This document shows positions 7,219 to 15,093 of a DNA stretch of 17,982 nt, piece after piece. A program made the translations under genes and the position numbers. The notes below the pieces were generated by a model. It worked only from the letters and a program-made list of their open reading frames with translations, was not told where the DNA came from and searched no databases. Within the stretch, counting starts at the first letter, position 1, and each line of letters opens with the position of its first letter. The stretch is from Pseudomonadota bacterium (lineage in GTDB: Bacteria; Pseudomonadota; Alphaproteobacteria; Acetobacterales; Acetobacteraceae). The DNA is taken from positions 1-17,982 of the forward strand of contig JAFADX010000357.1 in assembly GCA_023424475.1 (NCBI GenBank), read 5' to 3'.

Positions 7219-8136
7219 GTGAGCGAGGCCGTCCTCCTGCTCTCCGCCATCCCCGCCGACCTGCGGGCGGCGCTGGCGGAACGCTTCGCGCTCGTCGAGG
7301 ACCGGCCCGGCGACGCCCCGCCCGGCCTGCGCATCGCTGTCACCATGGCGCTTGCCGGCGCGCGGGAGGAGCAATTCGCCCGCCTGCCCGGCCTGCGCCT
7401 GGTGGTGAGCCAGGGTGCGGGGCTCGAGCGCATCGACCTCGCCGCCGCGGCGCGGCGCGGCATCGCTGTCGCCTATACGCCCGACGTGATGACGGAGGAC
7501 GTGGCCGATGCCGCGATCGGCCTGATGTATGCCGCCGCCCGCCGCGTCGCGGAAGCCGACCGCTTCGTGCGTGCCGGGCGGTGGGCGAGGGAACGCATGG
7601 GCCCCGGCATCAGCCTGCACCGCAAGGCCGTGGGCATCGCCGGCCTGGGCAGGATCGGCCGGGCCATCGCGCGGCGCTGCGCCGGCCTCGGCATGGATGT
7701 CGCCTGGACCGGGCCGCGGCCGAAGCCGGACCAGCCCTGGCCCTGGCTGCCCGGCCTGCGCGCCCTGGCGGAGCGTTCGGACGTGCTGATCCTGGCGGCA
7801 CCGGGCGGCGCCGGCACGGATCGCATGGTCGATGCGGCGGTGCTGGCGGCCCTCGGTCCGCGCGGCGTGCTGGTGAACGTCGCGCGCGGCTCCGTGGTGG
7901 ACGAGGCGGCACTGCTCGACGCGCTGGAACGGAAGCGCATCGCCGCCGCGGGCCTCGACGTCTTCGCCAGCGAGCCGGTGCCCGACCCGCGCTTCCTGGC
8001 GCTCGACAACGTCGTGCTCGCGCCCCATTCGGCATCGCTGACCGTCGAGACGCGACAGGCGCTGATCGCCCGCATCCTCTCGGACATCGACGCCTTCCGG
8101 GACGGCCGCCCCTTCCTGAACGCGGCCGCGCCATGA
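7219..8136 (+). CDS. D-isomer-specific 2-hydroxyacid dehydrogenase (NAD-dependent)
   Basis: The protein has 305 residues counted from GTG 7219. The open frame extends upstream, but that would overlap the receptor gene by ~165 bp and adds non-homologous sequence. The NAD-binding motif GLGRIG is at 142-147. The catalytic triad is visible as R223 (VNVARGSVVDE), E252 (VFASEPVPDP) and H270 (LAPHSAS). Length and layout match GhrA/GhrB-like hydroxypyruvate/glyoxylate reductases. It sits 49 nt after the receptor gene and overlaps the regulator gene by 4 nt. It probably interconverts a 2-keto acid and a D-2-hydroxy acid in the pathway served by the operon. Confidence 0.92.
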   Translation: MSEAVLLLSAIPADLRAALAERFALVEDRPGDAPPGLRIAVTMALAGAREEQFARLPGLRLVVSQGAGLERIDLAAAARRGIAVAYTPDVMTEDVADAAIGLMYAAARRVAEADRFVRAGRWARERMGPGISLHRKAVGIAGLGRIGRAIARRCAGLGMDVAWTGPRPKPDQPWPWLPGLRALAERSDVLILAAPGGAGTDRMVDAAVLAALGPRGVLVNVARGSVVDEAALLDALERKRIAAAGLDVFASEPVPDPRFLALDNVVLAPHSASLTVETRQALIARILSDIDAFRDGRPFLNAAAP

Positions 8137-8873
8137 CGCCGGCGGCGATCGACCTCAGCCGGAGCGCGGTCGCGCGCTACATCCAGCTCGCGACGCTCTT
8201 CCGCCGCCGGATCGAGCAGGGCGCCTGGCGGCACGGCCAGCGCATCCCGACGGTCGACGAGCTCTCGGCCGAATGCGGCGTGGCGCGCGCCACCATCCGC
8301 CAGGCGCTGGGCCTGCTCGAAGACGAGCGCCTGATCGAGCGCTACCGCGCCAAGGGCACCTTCGTCCGCGCTGCCCCGGCGGCCAGCCGCCTGTGGTGCG
8401 AGGTGAAGACCGACTGGTCCGGCCTGCTGCGCTCGCGCGAAGGGGCCGAGATCGAGATCCTCGGCGACCTGCCCGACCAGCCCCCGACCGCCCTGCCCGC
8501 GGCCGAGATCGGCCGTCCCGCCGCGCGCTACCGGCACATCCGCCGCCGCCACTGGCGCGACGGGCAGCCTTTCCTGCTCGCCGATGTCTGGCTGGACGAC
8601 CGCCTCTCGCCGAAGGTGACGCAGGAGGCGCTGCGCAGCCGCACCGCGCTCAGCCTGGTCGCCGGCCTGCCGGGCGTGCGCATCGCCGATGCGCGCCAGG
8701 TGCTGACGATCGGCACCGCGGATGTCGAGGCCGCGGCGGCGCTGCAGGTGCCGCTCAACGCGCCGGTCGCCCTGGTCCGCCGTGCCGCGGTGGACCCGAA
8801 AGGCATCCTGCTGATGGTCGCCGACGGGATCTACCGCGGCGACGTGGTCAGGATCGACATCAAGCTCCGCTGA
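8133..8873 (+). CDS. GntR-family transcriptional regulator, HutC (UTRA) subfamily
   Basis: This 246-residue regulator has an N-terminal winged helix (~12-77), including IPTVDELSAECGVARATIRQAL and the wing YRAKGTFV. A UTRA ligand-binding domain follows (~95-245), with the typical YRHIRRRHWRDGQPFLLADVWL and a final VVRIDIKLR. Its start overlaps the dehydrogenase stop (ATGA), so it is translated as the last gene of the operon. This supports feedback control of the operon by an intracellular pathway metabolite, probably through the palindrome at 4883-4894. Its stop codon lies 2 bp from that of the convergent oxidoreductase gene. Confidence 0.93.
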   Translation: MTPAAIDLSRSAVARYIQLATLFRRRIEQGAWRHGQRIPTVDELSAECGVARATIRQALGLLEDERLIERYRAKGTFVRAAPAASRLWCEVKTDWSGLLRSREGAEIEILGDLPDQPPTALPAAEIGRPAARYRHIRRRHWRDGQPFLLADVWLDDRLSPKVTQEALRSRTALSLVAGLPGVRIADARQVLTIGTADVEAAAALQVPLNAPVALVRRAAVDPKGILLMVADGIYRGDVVRIDIKLR

Positions 8874-8875
8874 CG

Positions 8876-10225
8876 TCAGATGCCCTGCGGCATCACCGGC
8901 GGGCTGCCGTCGAAGAAGCGCGACAGGCGGAAGGCCGAAGGATCGACGATCGGCGCCGCGCCGGTCGCCAGATCCGCCGCGAGCCGTCCCGCCCCCGGTC
9001 CGATGCCGAAGCCATGCCCGCTGAATCCGGCCGCGACGACGAGCCCCGGCAGGGCCTCCACCGGCGAGATCACCGGCACCGCATCCGGCGTGGAATCGAT
9101 CCACCCCGCCCAGAGCCGCGCCGCGCGGATGCCCGCGAGCTCCGGATAGGCCGCGACGATGGTGTCGAGCGCCGGCTGCACGATGCTCGCCCTGGGCTTC
9201 GCCTCGAGCACGCGGATGCGCTCGAAGACCGTCGGCTGCTCGAAGGACCACTTGCCGTGCATGGCATCGGGGCCCTCGAAGAAGGACCGCCCGAAGCGCA
9301 GTTCCACCAGCTTCCAGTTCCTCCTCAGGCTCGGCAGGAAGCGCCGGGCGTAGCGGATGCCCGCGGGCGTCAGCTCAAGACGCCCGCGCGCCTTGGCCGC
9401 GACGAGATACCCGCCGTCGAGCCGCGGCGTCAGGATGAAGTCCGGCGTCACCAGCCCGCCCGGCGTGACCTGCTTCGCCGGCGTCGTCGCGAAGACCGTG
9501 GAGTGCACGGAGGATTGCGGCAGGTCCGCCCCATGCCGCCGCAGGAACATCGAGGCCCAGGCACCGCCCGCCAGGATCACCGCCTGCGCGCCGACCCGCC
9601 CCTTCTCGGTGAAGACGCCCGAGACGCGCCCGCCGGTCGTATCCAGGCCGCGCACCGCGCAGTTCTGGTGCAGCGAGACGCCGATCGCCCGCGCCCCCTT
9701 GGCCAGCGCCGGCGCCGCCATGGCCGGCTCCGCCCGGCCGTCCTGCGGGGAGACGACGCCGCCGATCCAGTCCTGCGCGTTGCCCGGGGTGCGTTCCTTC
9801 GCCTCCGCCGCGCCGATCATGCGCACCGGCACCTGGTAGGCCTGCGCCATGTCGGCCCAGGCCTGCCATTCGGCGAGCTGCTTCGGGTCCCTGGTGACAT
9901 AGACCAGCCCGTTGCGCCGCAGCCCGATGTCCAGGCCGATCTCGCCGGGCAGGTTGTCCCACAGCGCCTGGCTGCGCTGCATGAGCGGGATCTCCCGCTC
10001 GTCGCGGTTCAGCAGGCGGCACCAGCCCCAGTTGCGGCTGGACTGCTCGCCGCCGACCACGCCCTTTTCCAGCAGCGCGACCGAGTGCCCCGCCTTTGCC
10101 GCGGCGTAGGCTGCGGCGACGCCGACGATCCCGGCGCCGATGACGACCACATCGACGGCGGCCGGCAGCGCCGCGTCGCCCTCCACGCTGTCCAGCAGGC
10201 GATGCCCGGGCGATTCCATGCTCAT
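8876..10225 (-). CDS. FAD-dependent oxidoreductase (DAO / sarcosine oxidase beta-like)
   Basis: This 449-residue protein has the FAD Rossmann motif GAGIVG at 30-35 and the ribose-binding glutamate in ALLEKG (E53). A QSSRNWGWCR segment follows the first Rossmann half. The C-terminal FAD motif reads AAGFSGHGFGIGPGAGRLAADL. It is related to SoxB but has no matching covalent-FMN segment, so it probably acts as a single-subunit amine or amino-acid oxidase/dehydrogenase; the substrate is unknown. The start overlaps the stop of the upstream GST gene by 4 nt (ATGA). A second in-frame ATG two codons later is also possible. Confidence 0.9.
   Translation of the reverse strand: MSMESPGHRLLDSVEGDAALPAAVDVVVIGAGIVGVAAAYAAAKAGHSVALLEKGVVGGEQSSRNWGWCRLLNRDEREIPLMQRSQALWDNLPGEIGLDIGLRRNGLVYVTRDPKQLAEWQAWADMAQAYQVPVRMIGAAEAKERTPGNAQDWIGGVVSPQDGRAEPAMAAPALAKGARAIGVSLHQNCAVRGLDTTGGRVSGVFTEKGRVGAQAVILAGGAWASMFLRRHGADLPQSSVHSTVFATTPAKQVTPGGLVTPDFILTPRLDGGYLVAAKARGRLELTPAGIRYARRFLPSLRRNWKLVELRFGRSFFEGPDAMHGKWSFEQPTVFERIRVLEAKPRASIVQPALDTIVAAYPELAGIRAARLWAGWIDSTPDAVPVISPVEALPGLVVAAGFSGHGFGIGPGAGRLAADLATGAAPIVDPSAFRLSRFFDGSPPVMPQGI
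8879..8894. terminator. Small hairpin at the convergent gene ends
   Basis: GATGCC at 8879-8884 pairs with GGCATC at 8889-8894 across a 4-nt loop. It lies just after the GntR stop and inside the last codons of the opposing oxidoreductase gene. There is no T-tract, so it is at best a weak intrinsic terminator or RNA end-stabiliser. Confidence 0.25.
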
Positions 10226-10860
10226 GCCCCGCGCGGTGCCGGCGCCGCGCTGCCCATGCCAGCGGGCGGCACCGTCCGCGCCACGGCGGGCACCGCCTGT
10301 GCCCTGTCGAACAGCGCCGCCAGCGCCGGCCGCCCCTGCCGCCAGTCGAACGTCGTATGACGCCGCTCGCAGTAGCCGAGCAGCGAGACCAGCGCGAGCC
10401 AGCCCGCATCGCGCGCCACGAAGCCGCCCCGCGCCGCGGCCTGCTCCAGCGCGTCGCAGACCCGCACCGCCCGCAGCGCCTCGAGCGCGATCACGCCCGG
10501 CGAGCGTTCATGCGCCGGTCGCCGCAGTTCCCGGTTCCACACCGCGATGCCGTCGATCGCGCCCAGCACCTGGCCGTAGGCGGCGAGCGCACGCGGCGCA
10601 TCCGGCCCCGGCAGCAGCCGCGGCGCCGGCGCGGGCAGGCTGTCGAGCATCATCAGCACCGGCGTCGTCTCGGTGAGGACGGTGCCGTCGTCGAGCACCA
10701 GCGTCGGCACGCGCCCGACCGGGTTGAAGGGCAGCAGGGCGGAGGCCGGATCGCGCAGCGTCGCCTCCTCGACCGCGACGCGGTCCTCGAGGCCACGCTC
10801 GATCACCGCCATGCGCGCGATGCGGGCATAGGGCGAGCCAGGGGAATGGAAGAGCTTCAT
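10222..10860 (-). CDS. Glutathione S-transferase family protein
   Basis: This 212-residue GST starts with a thioredoxin-like fold (MKLFHSPGSPYARIARM). The cis-proline is P52 (NPVGRVPTLVL), and E64-T65 stands where Glu/Asp-Ser normally contacts glutathione. A helical C-terminal domain and a Pro/Ala-rich tail follow. It is only distantly similar to the GST at 4940-5551. It is the first gene of a two-gene minus-strand operon with the FAD oxidoreductase. No clear Shine-Dalgarno motif precedes the ATG. Its function is inferred as detoxification or processing of a reactive product of the oxidase. Confidence 0.87.
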   Translation of the reverse strand: MKLFHSPGSPYARIARMAVIERGLEDRVAVEEATLRDPASALLPFNPVGRVPTLVLDDGTVLTETTPVLMMLDSLPAPAPRLLPGPDAPRALAAYGQVLGAIDGIAVWNRELRRPAHERSPGVIALEALRAVRVCDALEQAAARGGFVARDAGWLALVSLLGYCERRHTTFDWRQGRPALAALFDRAQAVPAVARTVPPAGMGSAAPAPRGA

Positions 10861-10919
10861 GGCGGCGACGCTACCACCCCCCGTTGACGGCGCCAGCCCG
10901 CCGCGCCAAGCCAGGGGCC

Positions 10920-11351
10920 ATGAACGACGCCCCCGCCCCCTTCGACCCCGCCGCCCATGGCTGGAAGGTCCTCCATTGGCATGAGGAGGGCTTCCCCACC
11001 CTCGTCGGCCCGTTCTGGGCGAGGAAGGAAGGCGATGGCTGGGTCTACGGCCTGGTCGCCGAGCCTCGTCACGGCAATGCCCACGGCATCATCCATGGCG
11101 GCATGCTTGTCACCTTCCTCGACCAGATCCTGGGCGTGACCTGCTGGGCCGCGGCGAACCGCGACCCGGTCGTGACCATCCAGTTGAACACGCATTTCGT
11201 CTCCGGCGCCAAGGCGGGCGAATTCCTCGAAGCGCGCGCCGAGGCCGTGCGCGCCACGCGCTCCGTCGTCTTCGTGCGCGGGCAGCTCACGGTGGGCGGA
11301 CGCATCGTCGCGACGGCGGACGGGGTCTGGAAGCGGCTTCGCGGGTCCTGA
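10920..11351 (+). CDS. PaaI-family hotdog thioesterase
   Basis: From ATG 10920 the protein has 143 residues, normal for a single hotdog domain. The 4HBT/PaaI signature HGIIHGGMLVTFLD spans 55-68, with H59-G60-G61 and D68 as the likely active-site elements. The rest of the fold is represented by TIQLNTHFVSGAKAGEFLEA. An in-frame TTG at 10884 would add 12 residues, but it is less likely because AGGGG lies directly before the ATG. It would hydrolyse acyl-CoA or aroyl-CoA thioesters in the cytoplasm. The thiolase that follows 40 nt later suggests fatty- or aromatic-acid metabolism. Confidence 0.88.
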   Translation: MNDAPAPFDPAAHGWKVLHWHEEGFPTLVGPFWARKEGDGWVYGLVAEPRHGNAHGIIHGGMLVTFLDQILGVTCWAAANRDPVVTIQLNTHFVSGAKAGEFLEARAEAVRATRSVVFVRGQLTVGGRIVATADGVWKRLRGS

Positions 11352-11352
11352 G

Positions 11353-11376
11353 GGGTCGGCTAGGCTGCCCCGACCC
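11353..11376 (+). promoter_or_regulatory. Hairpin between thioesterase and thiolase genes
   Basis: GGGTCGG at 11353-11359 pairs exactly with CCGACCC at 11370-11376 across a 10-nt loop. It begins directly after the thioesterase stop and ends 2 nt before the thiolase Shine-Dalgarno sequence (GGGAGGAAG, 11379-11387). There is no T-tract. It could separate the expression levels of the two genes or protect an mRNA end. Confidence 0.4.
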
Positions 11377-11391
11377 ACGGGAGGAAGCACC

Positions 11392-12594
11392 ATGCGCAGC
11401 GCCGTCATCGTCTCCACCGCCCGCACGCCGATCGGCCGCGCCTATCGCGGCGCCTTCAACGACACCAACGCGCAGACCCTGGGCGGCCACGCCGTGCGGG
11501 CCGCCGTGGAACGCGCCCGCCTCGATCCCGCCGAGGTCGAGGACGTGATCATGGGCGCTGCCCTGCAGCAGGGCTGCCAGGGCTCGAATGTCGGCCGCCA
11601 GGTCGCGCTCGCCGCCGGCCTGCCGGCCACGGTGCCGGGGATGAGCCTCGACCGGCAGTGCTCCTCCGGCCTCATGGCGATCGCGACGGCGGCCAGGCAG
11701 ATCATGCATGACGGGATGCAGGTCGCCGTCGGGGGCGGGCTGGAATCCGTCTCCCTCGTGCAGAACGAGAAGGCGAACTGGTTCCGCCTCGCCGATCCGT
11801 CGCTCAGGGAACGCGTGCCCCAGCTCTACATGACGATGCTCGAGACCGCCGAGATCGTCGCCGACCGCTACGGCGTGAGCCGCGAGGCGCAGGACGAATA
11901 CGCGCTGTCGAGCCAGCAGCGCACCGCCGCCGCCCAGGCCCGCGGCGCCTTCGACGACGAGATCGTGCCGCTGCCCTCCGTCATGAAGCTCGTGAACAGG
12001 GAGACGAAGGAGGTCCTCGACGTCCCGACCACGCTGAAGAAGGACGAGGGCAACCGCGCCGACACCACGCTTGAGGGCCTGCAGGCGCTCAAGCCGGTCT
12101 TCAAGAACGGCATGGTGGTGAAGGAAGGAAAGTTCATCACCGCCGGCAATGCGAGCCAGCTCTCCGACGGCGCCTCCGCCGCCGTGCTGATGGAGGAGGC
12201 CGAGGCCTCGCGCCGCGGCCTGCATCCGCTCGGCATCTACCGCGGCATGACGGTCGCCGGCTGCGACCCCGCGGAGATGGGCATCGGCCCCGTCTTCGCG
12301 GTGCCGAAGCTGCTGAAGCAGCACGGCCTCACGATGGACGACATCGGCCTGTGGGAACTGAACGAGGCCTTCGCCTGCCAGGTCATCCATTGCCGCGACC
12401 GCCTCGGCATCCCGATGGAGCGGCTGAACGTCGATGGCGGGGCGATCTCGATCGGCCATCCCTACGGCATGTCGGGCGCGCGCATGGCCGGCCATGCGCT
12501 GATCGAGGGCAAGCGCCGCGGCGCGAAATACGTGGTGGTGACGATGTGCGTCGGCGGCGGCCAGGGCGCGGCCGGCCTCTTCGAGGTCGCCTGA
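11392..12594 (+). CDS. Thiolase family protein (acetyl-CoA C-acyltransferase/acetyltransferase)
   Basis: This 400-residue enzyme has a complete thiolase catalytic set: nucleophilic C90 (LDRQCSSG), N324 (NEAFA), H356 (SIGHPYGMSG) and C386 (TMCVGGGQG). It makes or cleaves beta-ketoacyl-CoA. The GHPYGM motif, where GHPLGA is common, marks a divergent subgroup, so chain-length preference cannot be read from it. A strong GGGAGGAAG lies 4 nt before the ATG. It stands between the thioesterase and a lipoprotein gene that begins 7 nt after its stop. No acyl-CoA dehydrogenase or hydratase gene is close by. Confidence 0.95.
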   Translation: MRSAVIVSTARTPIGRAYRGAFNDTNAQTLGGHAVRAAVERARLDPAEVEDVIMGAALQQGCQGSNVGRQVALAAGLPATVPGMSLDRQCSSGLMAIATAARQIMHDGMQVAVGGGLESVSLVQNEKANWFRLADPSLRERVPQLYMTMLETAEIVADRYGVSREAQDEYALSSQQRTAAAQARGAFDDEIVPLPSVMKLVNRETKEVLDVPTTLKKDEGNRADTTLEGLQALKPVFKNGMVVKEGKFITAGNASQLSDGASAAVLMEEAEASRRGLHPLGIYRGMTVAGCDPAEMGIGPVFAVPKLLKQHGLTMDDIGLWELNEAFACQVIHCRDRLGIPMERLNVDGGAISIGHPYGMSGARMAGHALIEGKRRGAKYVVVTMCVGGGQGAAGLFEVA

Positions 12595-12601
12595 CCGCGG
12601 C

Positions 12602-13378
12602 ATGCGGTGCGCCGTCCTCCTTCTCGGCGCCCTGCTCGCCGCCTGCGCTGCGCCGCCGCCCGAGCCGCCGCTCTCCTATCCGCCCTCGGCCCGCGAGCGG
12701 ATGCTGCGCATCGCCTCGGCGGAATGGGTGGACTGGGGCCGCCAGACCGCGGAGGGACCCGAGGACCCGGAATCCGACCCGCGCAACTTCCCCCGCGTGC
12801 TCGCCTATTGGCGCGCCGTGCCCGAGGGCGCCGCGCCGATCGCCCGCAACCGCGCGCTCTACCGCGACGGCAGCCCGGCGCTGTGGCGCGAGCCCGCCTG
12901 GTCCGCCGCCTTCATCTCCTACGTCATGCGCGGCGCCGGGATCGACGCGCGCGAATTCCCGCCTTCCGCCGCCCATGCCTACTACCTCGACGCGCTGATC
13001 GCCGACGCGCAGCGTTTCCCCGCGAGCGCGCCCTTCATCCCGCACGAGGTCGCCGAACGCGCCCCGCGCATCGGCGACCTGGTCTGCGCCGACCGCTCCG
13101 CTGCGCCGCTCGCCTCCTGGCGCGACCGCGCCGCCGACCGGGGCCGCTTCCGGCCCATGCATTGCGACATCGTGGTGAACGTCACCGCCGGCGCGGTGGA
13201 GGCGATCGGCGGCAATGTCCGCGACGCCGTCACCCTCTCCCGCTTTCCGACCGACGCGGCGGGCCGCCTCCTTCCACGCGGGCCGGGACAACCCACATGG
13301 TTCGCCGTCCTGGAGAATCGGCTGGGGCGCCTGCCCCCGTGGTTCCCATCATCCCACAACGAGGGTCCTGTCTCGTGA
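12602..13378 (+). CDS. DUF2272-like lipoprotein
   Basis: The 258-residue protein starts with a lipoprotein signal peptide (MRCAVLLLGALLAAC); the LAAC lipobox puts the lipidated cysteine at C15. A Pro-rich linker follows. The domain contains WREPAWSAAFISYVMRGAG (95-113), APRIGDLVCA (154-163) and RPMHCDIVV (184-192), which I recognise as DUF2272. The order of these blocks resembles CHAP/NlpC-P60 cell-wall hydrolases, but S101 stands where those enzymes have cysteine. It is probably anchored in the outer membrane and facing the periplasm. Its function is unknown. Its stop overlaps the start of the ene-reductase gene. Confidence 0.8.
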   Translation: MRCAVLLLGALLAACAAPPPEPPLSYPPSARERMLRIASAEWVDWGRQTAEGPEDPESDPRNFPRVLAYWRAVPEGAAPIARNRALYRDGSPALWREPAWSAAFISYVMRGAGIDAREFPPSAAHAYYLDALIADAQRFPASAPFIPHEVAERAPRIGDLVCADRSAAPLASWRDRAADRGRFRPMHCDIVVNVTAGAVEAIGGNVRDAVTLSRFPTDAAGRLLPRGPGQPTWFAVLENRLGRLPPWFPSSHNEGPVS

Positions 13379-14487
13379 GCGATCTCTTCTCGCCCCTGAC
13401 GCTGCGCGGCGTCACGTTCAAGAACCGCATCGGCATGTCGCCGATGTGCATGTATTCCTGCCGTGACGATGGGATGCCGACCGACTGGCACCTGGCGCAC
13501 CTGGTCTCGCGCTCGGTCGGCGGCGCCGGCCTGATCATCACCGAAGCCTCGGCCGTGGTGCCCGAGGGCCGCATCACGCCAGGCGACGTCGGCATCTGGA
13601 GCGACGCGCACATCGCCCCCCATGCGCGCATCGTGGACGCGGTCCAGGCGACCGGCGGCGTCGCCGGCATCCAGATCGCCCATGCCGGCCGCAAGGCGTC
13701 CCGTCAGCCCCCCTGGGGCGTCGGCCCGGCCGACCCCTCCTGGGTCTGCAGCGCGCCCTCCGCCGAACCCTTCGAGGGCTTCGCCGTCCCGCACGCCATG
13801 ACCGAGGCCGAGATCGGCGCCACCATCGCCGCCTTCGCCGAGGCGGCGAAACGCTCGATCCGCGCCGGCTACCGCTTCATCGAGATCCACGGCGCGCACG
13901 GCTACCTCACGCACCAGTTCCTCAGCCCGATCTCCAACCGCCGCAACGACGGCTGGGGCGGCGACTTCGAGGGGCGCACCCGCTTCGCGCGCGAGGTCAC
14001 GGCCGCGGTGCGCGCCGCGATCCCCTCGGACGTCCCGCTCGCCATCCGCATCTCGCACACCGACTGGGTGGAAGGCGGCTGGACGACGGAGGAGAGCGTC
14101 GAACTCGCCCGCCGCCTGAAGGCACTGGGCATCGACCTGGTGGATGTCTCCTCGGGCGGGCTCGATGCGGGGCAGAAGATCCCGCTCGGGCCGGGCTACC
14201 AGGTGCCGGGCGCCGGCCTGGTCAGGCGCGGCGCGCAGATCCCGGTCGCGGCGGTCGGCCTCATCACCGAGCCGGAGCAGGCGCGGGAGATCCTGATGGA
14301 GGGCAAGGCGGACCTCATCCTGCTCGCCCGCGTGCTGCTGCGCGAACCCTATTGGGCGATCCGCGCGGCGGCCGAGCTCGGGCGCGTCGATGCCGTGCAG
14401 ATCCCGCCGCAATACGAGCGCGGGTGGAACACGCTCGGCAAATGGGCGATGGATCCCGAGATCGCGGCGCCGATGCGCACGCTCTGA
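13375..14487 (+). CDS. Old yellow enzyme family NADH:flavin oxidoreductase (YqjM-type)
   Basis: Counted from GTG 13375, the product has 370 residues. GTG overlaps the lipoprotein stop (GTGA), and GAGGG lies ~9 nt upstream. The FMN-site motif SPMCMYS supplies C25 and Y27, the signature of the thermophilic-like YqjM class. The substrate-binding pair H172/H175 with Y177 is in EIHGAHGYLTHQFLSP, followed by SNRRNDGWGG. Such enzymes reduce activated C=C bonds of enals, enones or maleimides with NAD(P)H. Gene overlap shows cotranscription with the genes upstream. A strong hairpin at 14499-14522 closes the unit. Confidence 0.93.
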   Translation: MSDLFSPLTLRGVTFKNRIGMSPMCMYSCRDDGMPTDWHLAHLVSRSVGGAGLIITEASAVVPEGRITPGDVGIWSDAHIAPHARIVDAVQATGGVAGIQIAHAGRKASRQPPWGVGPADPSWVCSAPSAEPFEGFAVPHAMTEAEIGATIAAFAEAAKRSIRAGYRFIEIHGAHGYLTHQFLSPISNRRNDGWGGDFEGRTRFAREVTAAVRAAIPSDVPLAIRISHTDWVEGGWTTEESVELARRLKALGIDLVDVSSGGLDAGQKIPLGPGYQVPGAGLVRRGAQIPVAAVGLITEPEQAREILMEGKADLILLARVLLREPYWAIRAAAELGRVDAVQIPPQYERGWNTLGKWAMDPEIAAPMRTL

Positions 14488-14498
14488 CCGCGCGGCGC

Positions 14499-14522
14499 GG
14501 AGAGGGGCGGCGGCCCCTCTCC
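14499..14522 (+). terminator. Terminator-like hairpin after the ene-reductase gene
   Basis: GGAGAGGGGC (14499-14508) pairs perfectly with GCCCCTCTCC (14513-14522) over a GGCG tetraloop, giving a 10-bp GC stem 11 nt after the stop codon. No T-tract follows, so termination may depend on Rho. Confidence 0.55.
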
Positions 14523-14586
14523 GGACCGCGCCCCGCCGCGGGCCGGAGGGCCCTCGGCACCGGCACCTGACGAGGGGACCTGCAGG

Positions 14587-15039
14587 ATGACCATCGACGC
14601 CCTCGCTCCGTGGTATCTCTGGATCAAGTCGGCGCACCTGATCGGCGCCTTCGCCTGGATGGCCGGGCTGTTCTATCTGCCGCGGCTCTTCGTCTACCAC
14701 TGCCGGGCGGAGGCCGGCTCGGCCCAGTCCGAGTTGTTCAAGGTCATGGAGCGGCGCCTGCTGCGCGCCATCATGAACCCGGCGATGATCTGGACCTGGA
14801 CCTTCGGCACGCTGCTGGTGCTGACCCCCGGCATCGTCGACTGGAAGGCCGGCTGGTGGCACGGAAAGATGCTCGGCCTGCTGACCATGACCTGGCTGCA
14901 CCACGACCTCGCCTTGGCGCGGAAGCGCTTCGAGCGGGACGCCAACACCCGCAGCGAACGCACCTGGCGGATCCTGAACGAGGTCCCGACCCTCGCCCTG
15001 ATCCTGATCGTCGTCATGGTGATCGCGAAGCCGTTCTGA
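14587..15039 (+). CDS. hemJ: Protoporphyrinogen IX oxidase HemJ
   Basis: This 150-residue integral membrane protein has about four helices (~9-33, 62-82, 95-110, 131-148). The N-terminal WIKSAHLIGAFAWMAGLFYLPRLFVYH is the HemJ signature, with H17 the likely heme ligand, and K94 in WWHGKMLGLL is a further conserved charged residue. HemJ oxidises protoporphyrinogen IX to protoporphyrin IX in heme synthesis in bacteria lacking HemG and HemY. A GAGGGGACC site lies ~6 nt before the ATG. Linkage to rho is common in alphaproteobacteria and supports the assignment. It has its own hairpins on both sides, so it may be monocistronic. Confidence 0.92.
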   Translation: MTIDALAPWYLWIKSAHLIGAFAWMAGLFYLPRLFVYHCRAEAGSAQSELFKVMERRLLRAIMNPAMIWTWTFGTLLVLTPGIVDWKAGWWHGKMLGLLTMTWLHHDLALARKRFERDANTRSERTWRILNEVPTLALILIVVMVIAKPF

Positions 15040-15048
15040 CCGCGGCAT

Positions 15049-15073
15049 CCCCCGATCCCTTGAATTTCGGGGG
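15049..15073 (+). terminator. Hairpin after hemJ
   Basis: CCCCCGA (15049-15055) pairs exactly with TCGGGGG (15067-15073) around an 11-nt AT-richer loop, starting 10 nt after the hemJ stop. There is no T-tract. It separates hemJ from the rho promoter region. Confidence 0.4.
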
Positions 15074-15093
15074 CGAACCGCCCAGTTCTCCGG

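Noticed and set aside
10884..10919. TTGACG as a -35 box, or TTG 10884 as start, for the thioesterase gene
   Set aside because: No -10-like hexamer occurs at 16-18 bp spacing, and the ATG at 10920 is the more natural start for a hotdog-domain protein.
11287..12603. 438-codon minus-strand frame opposite the thiolase
   Set aside because: The thiolase has a full catalytic set; the antisense product has no recognisable domain.
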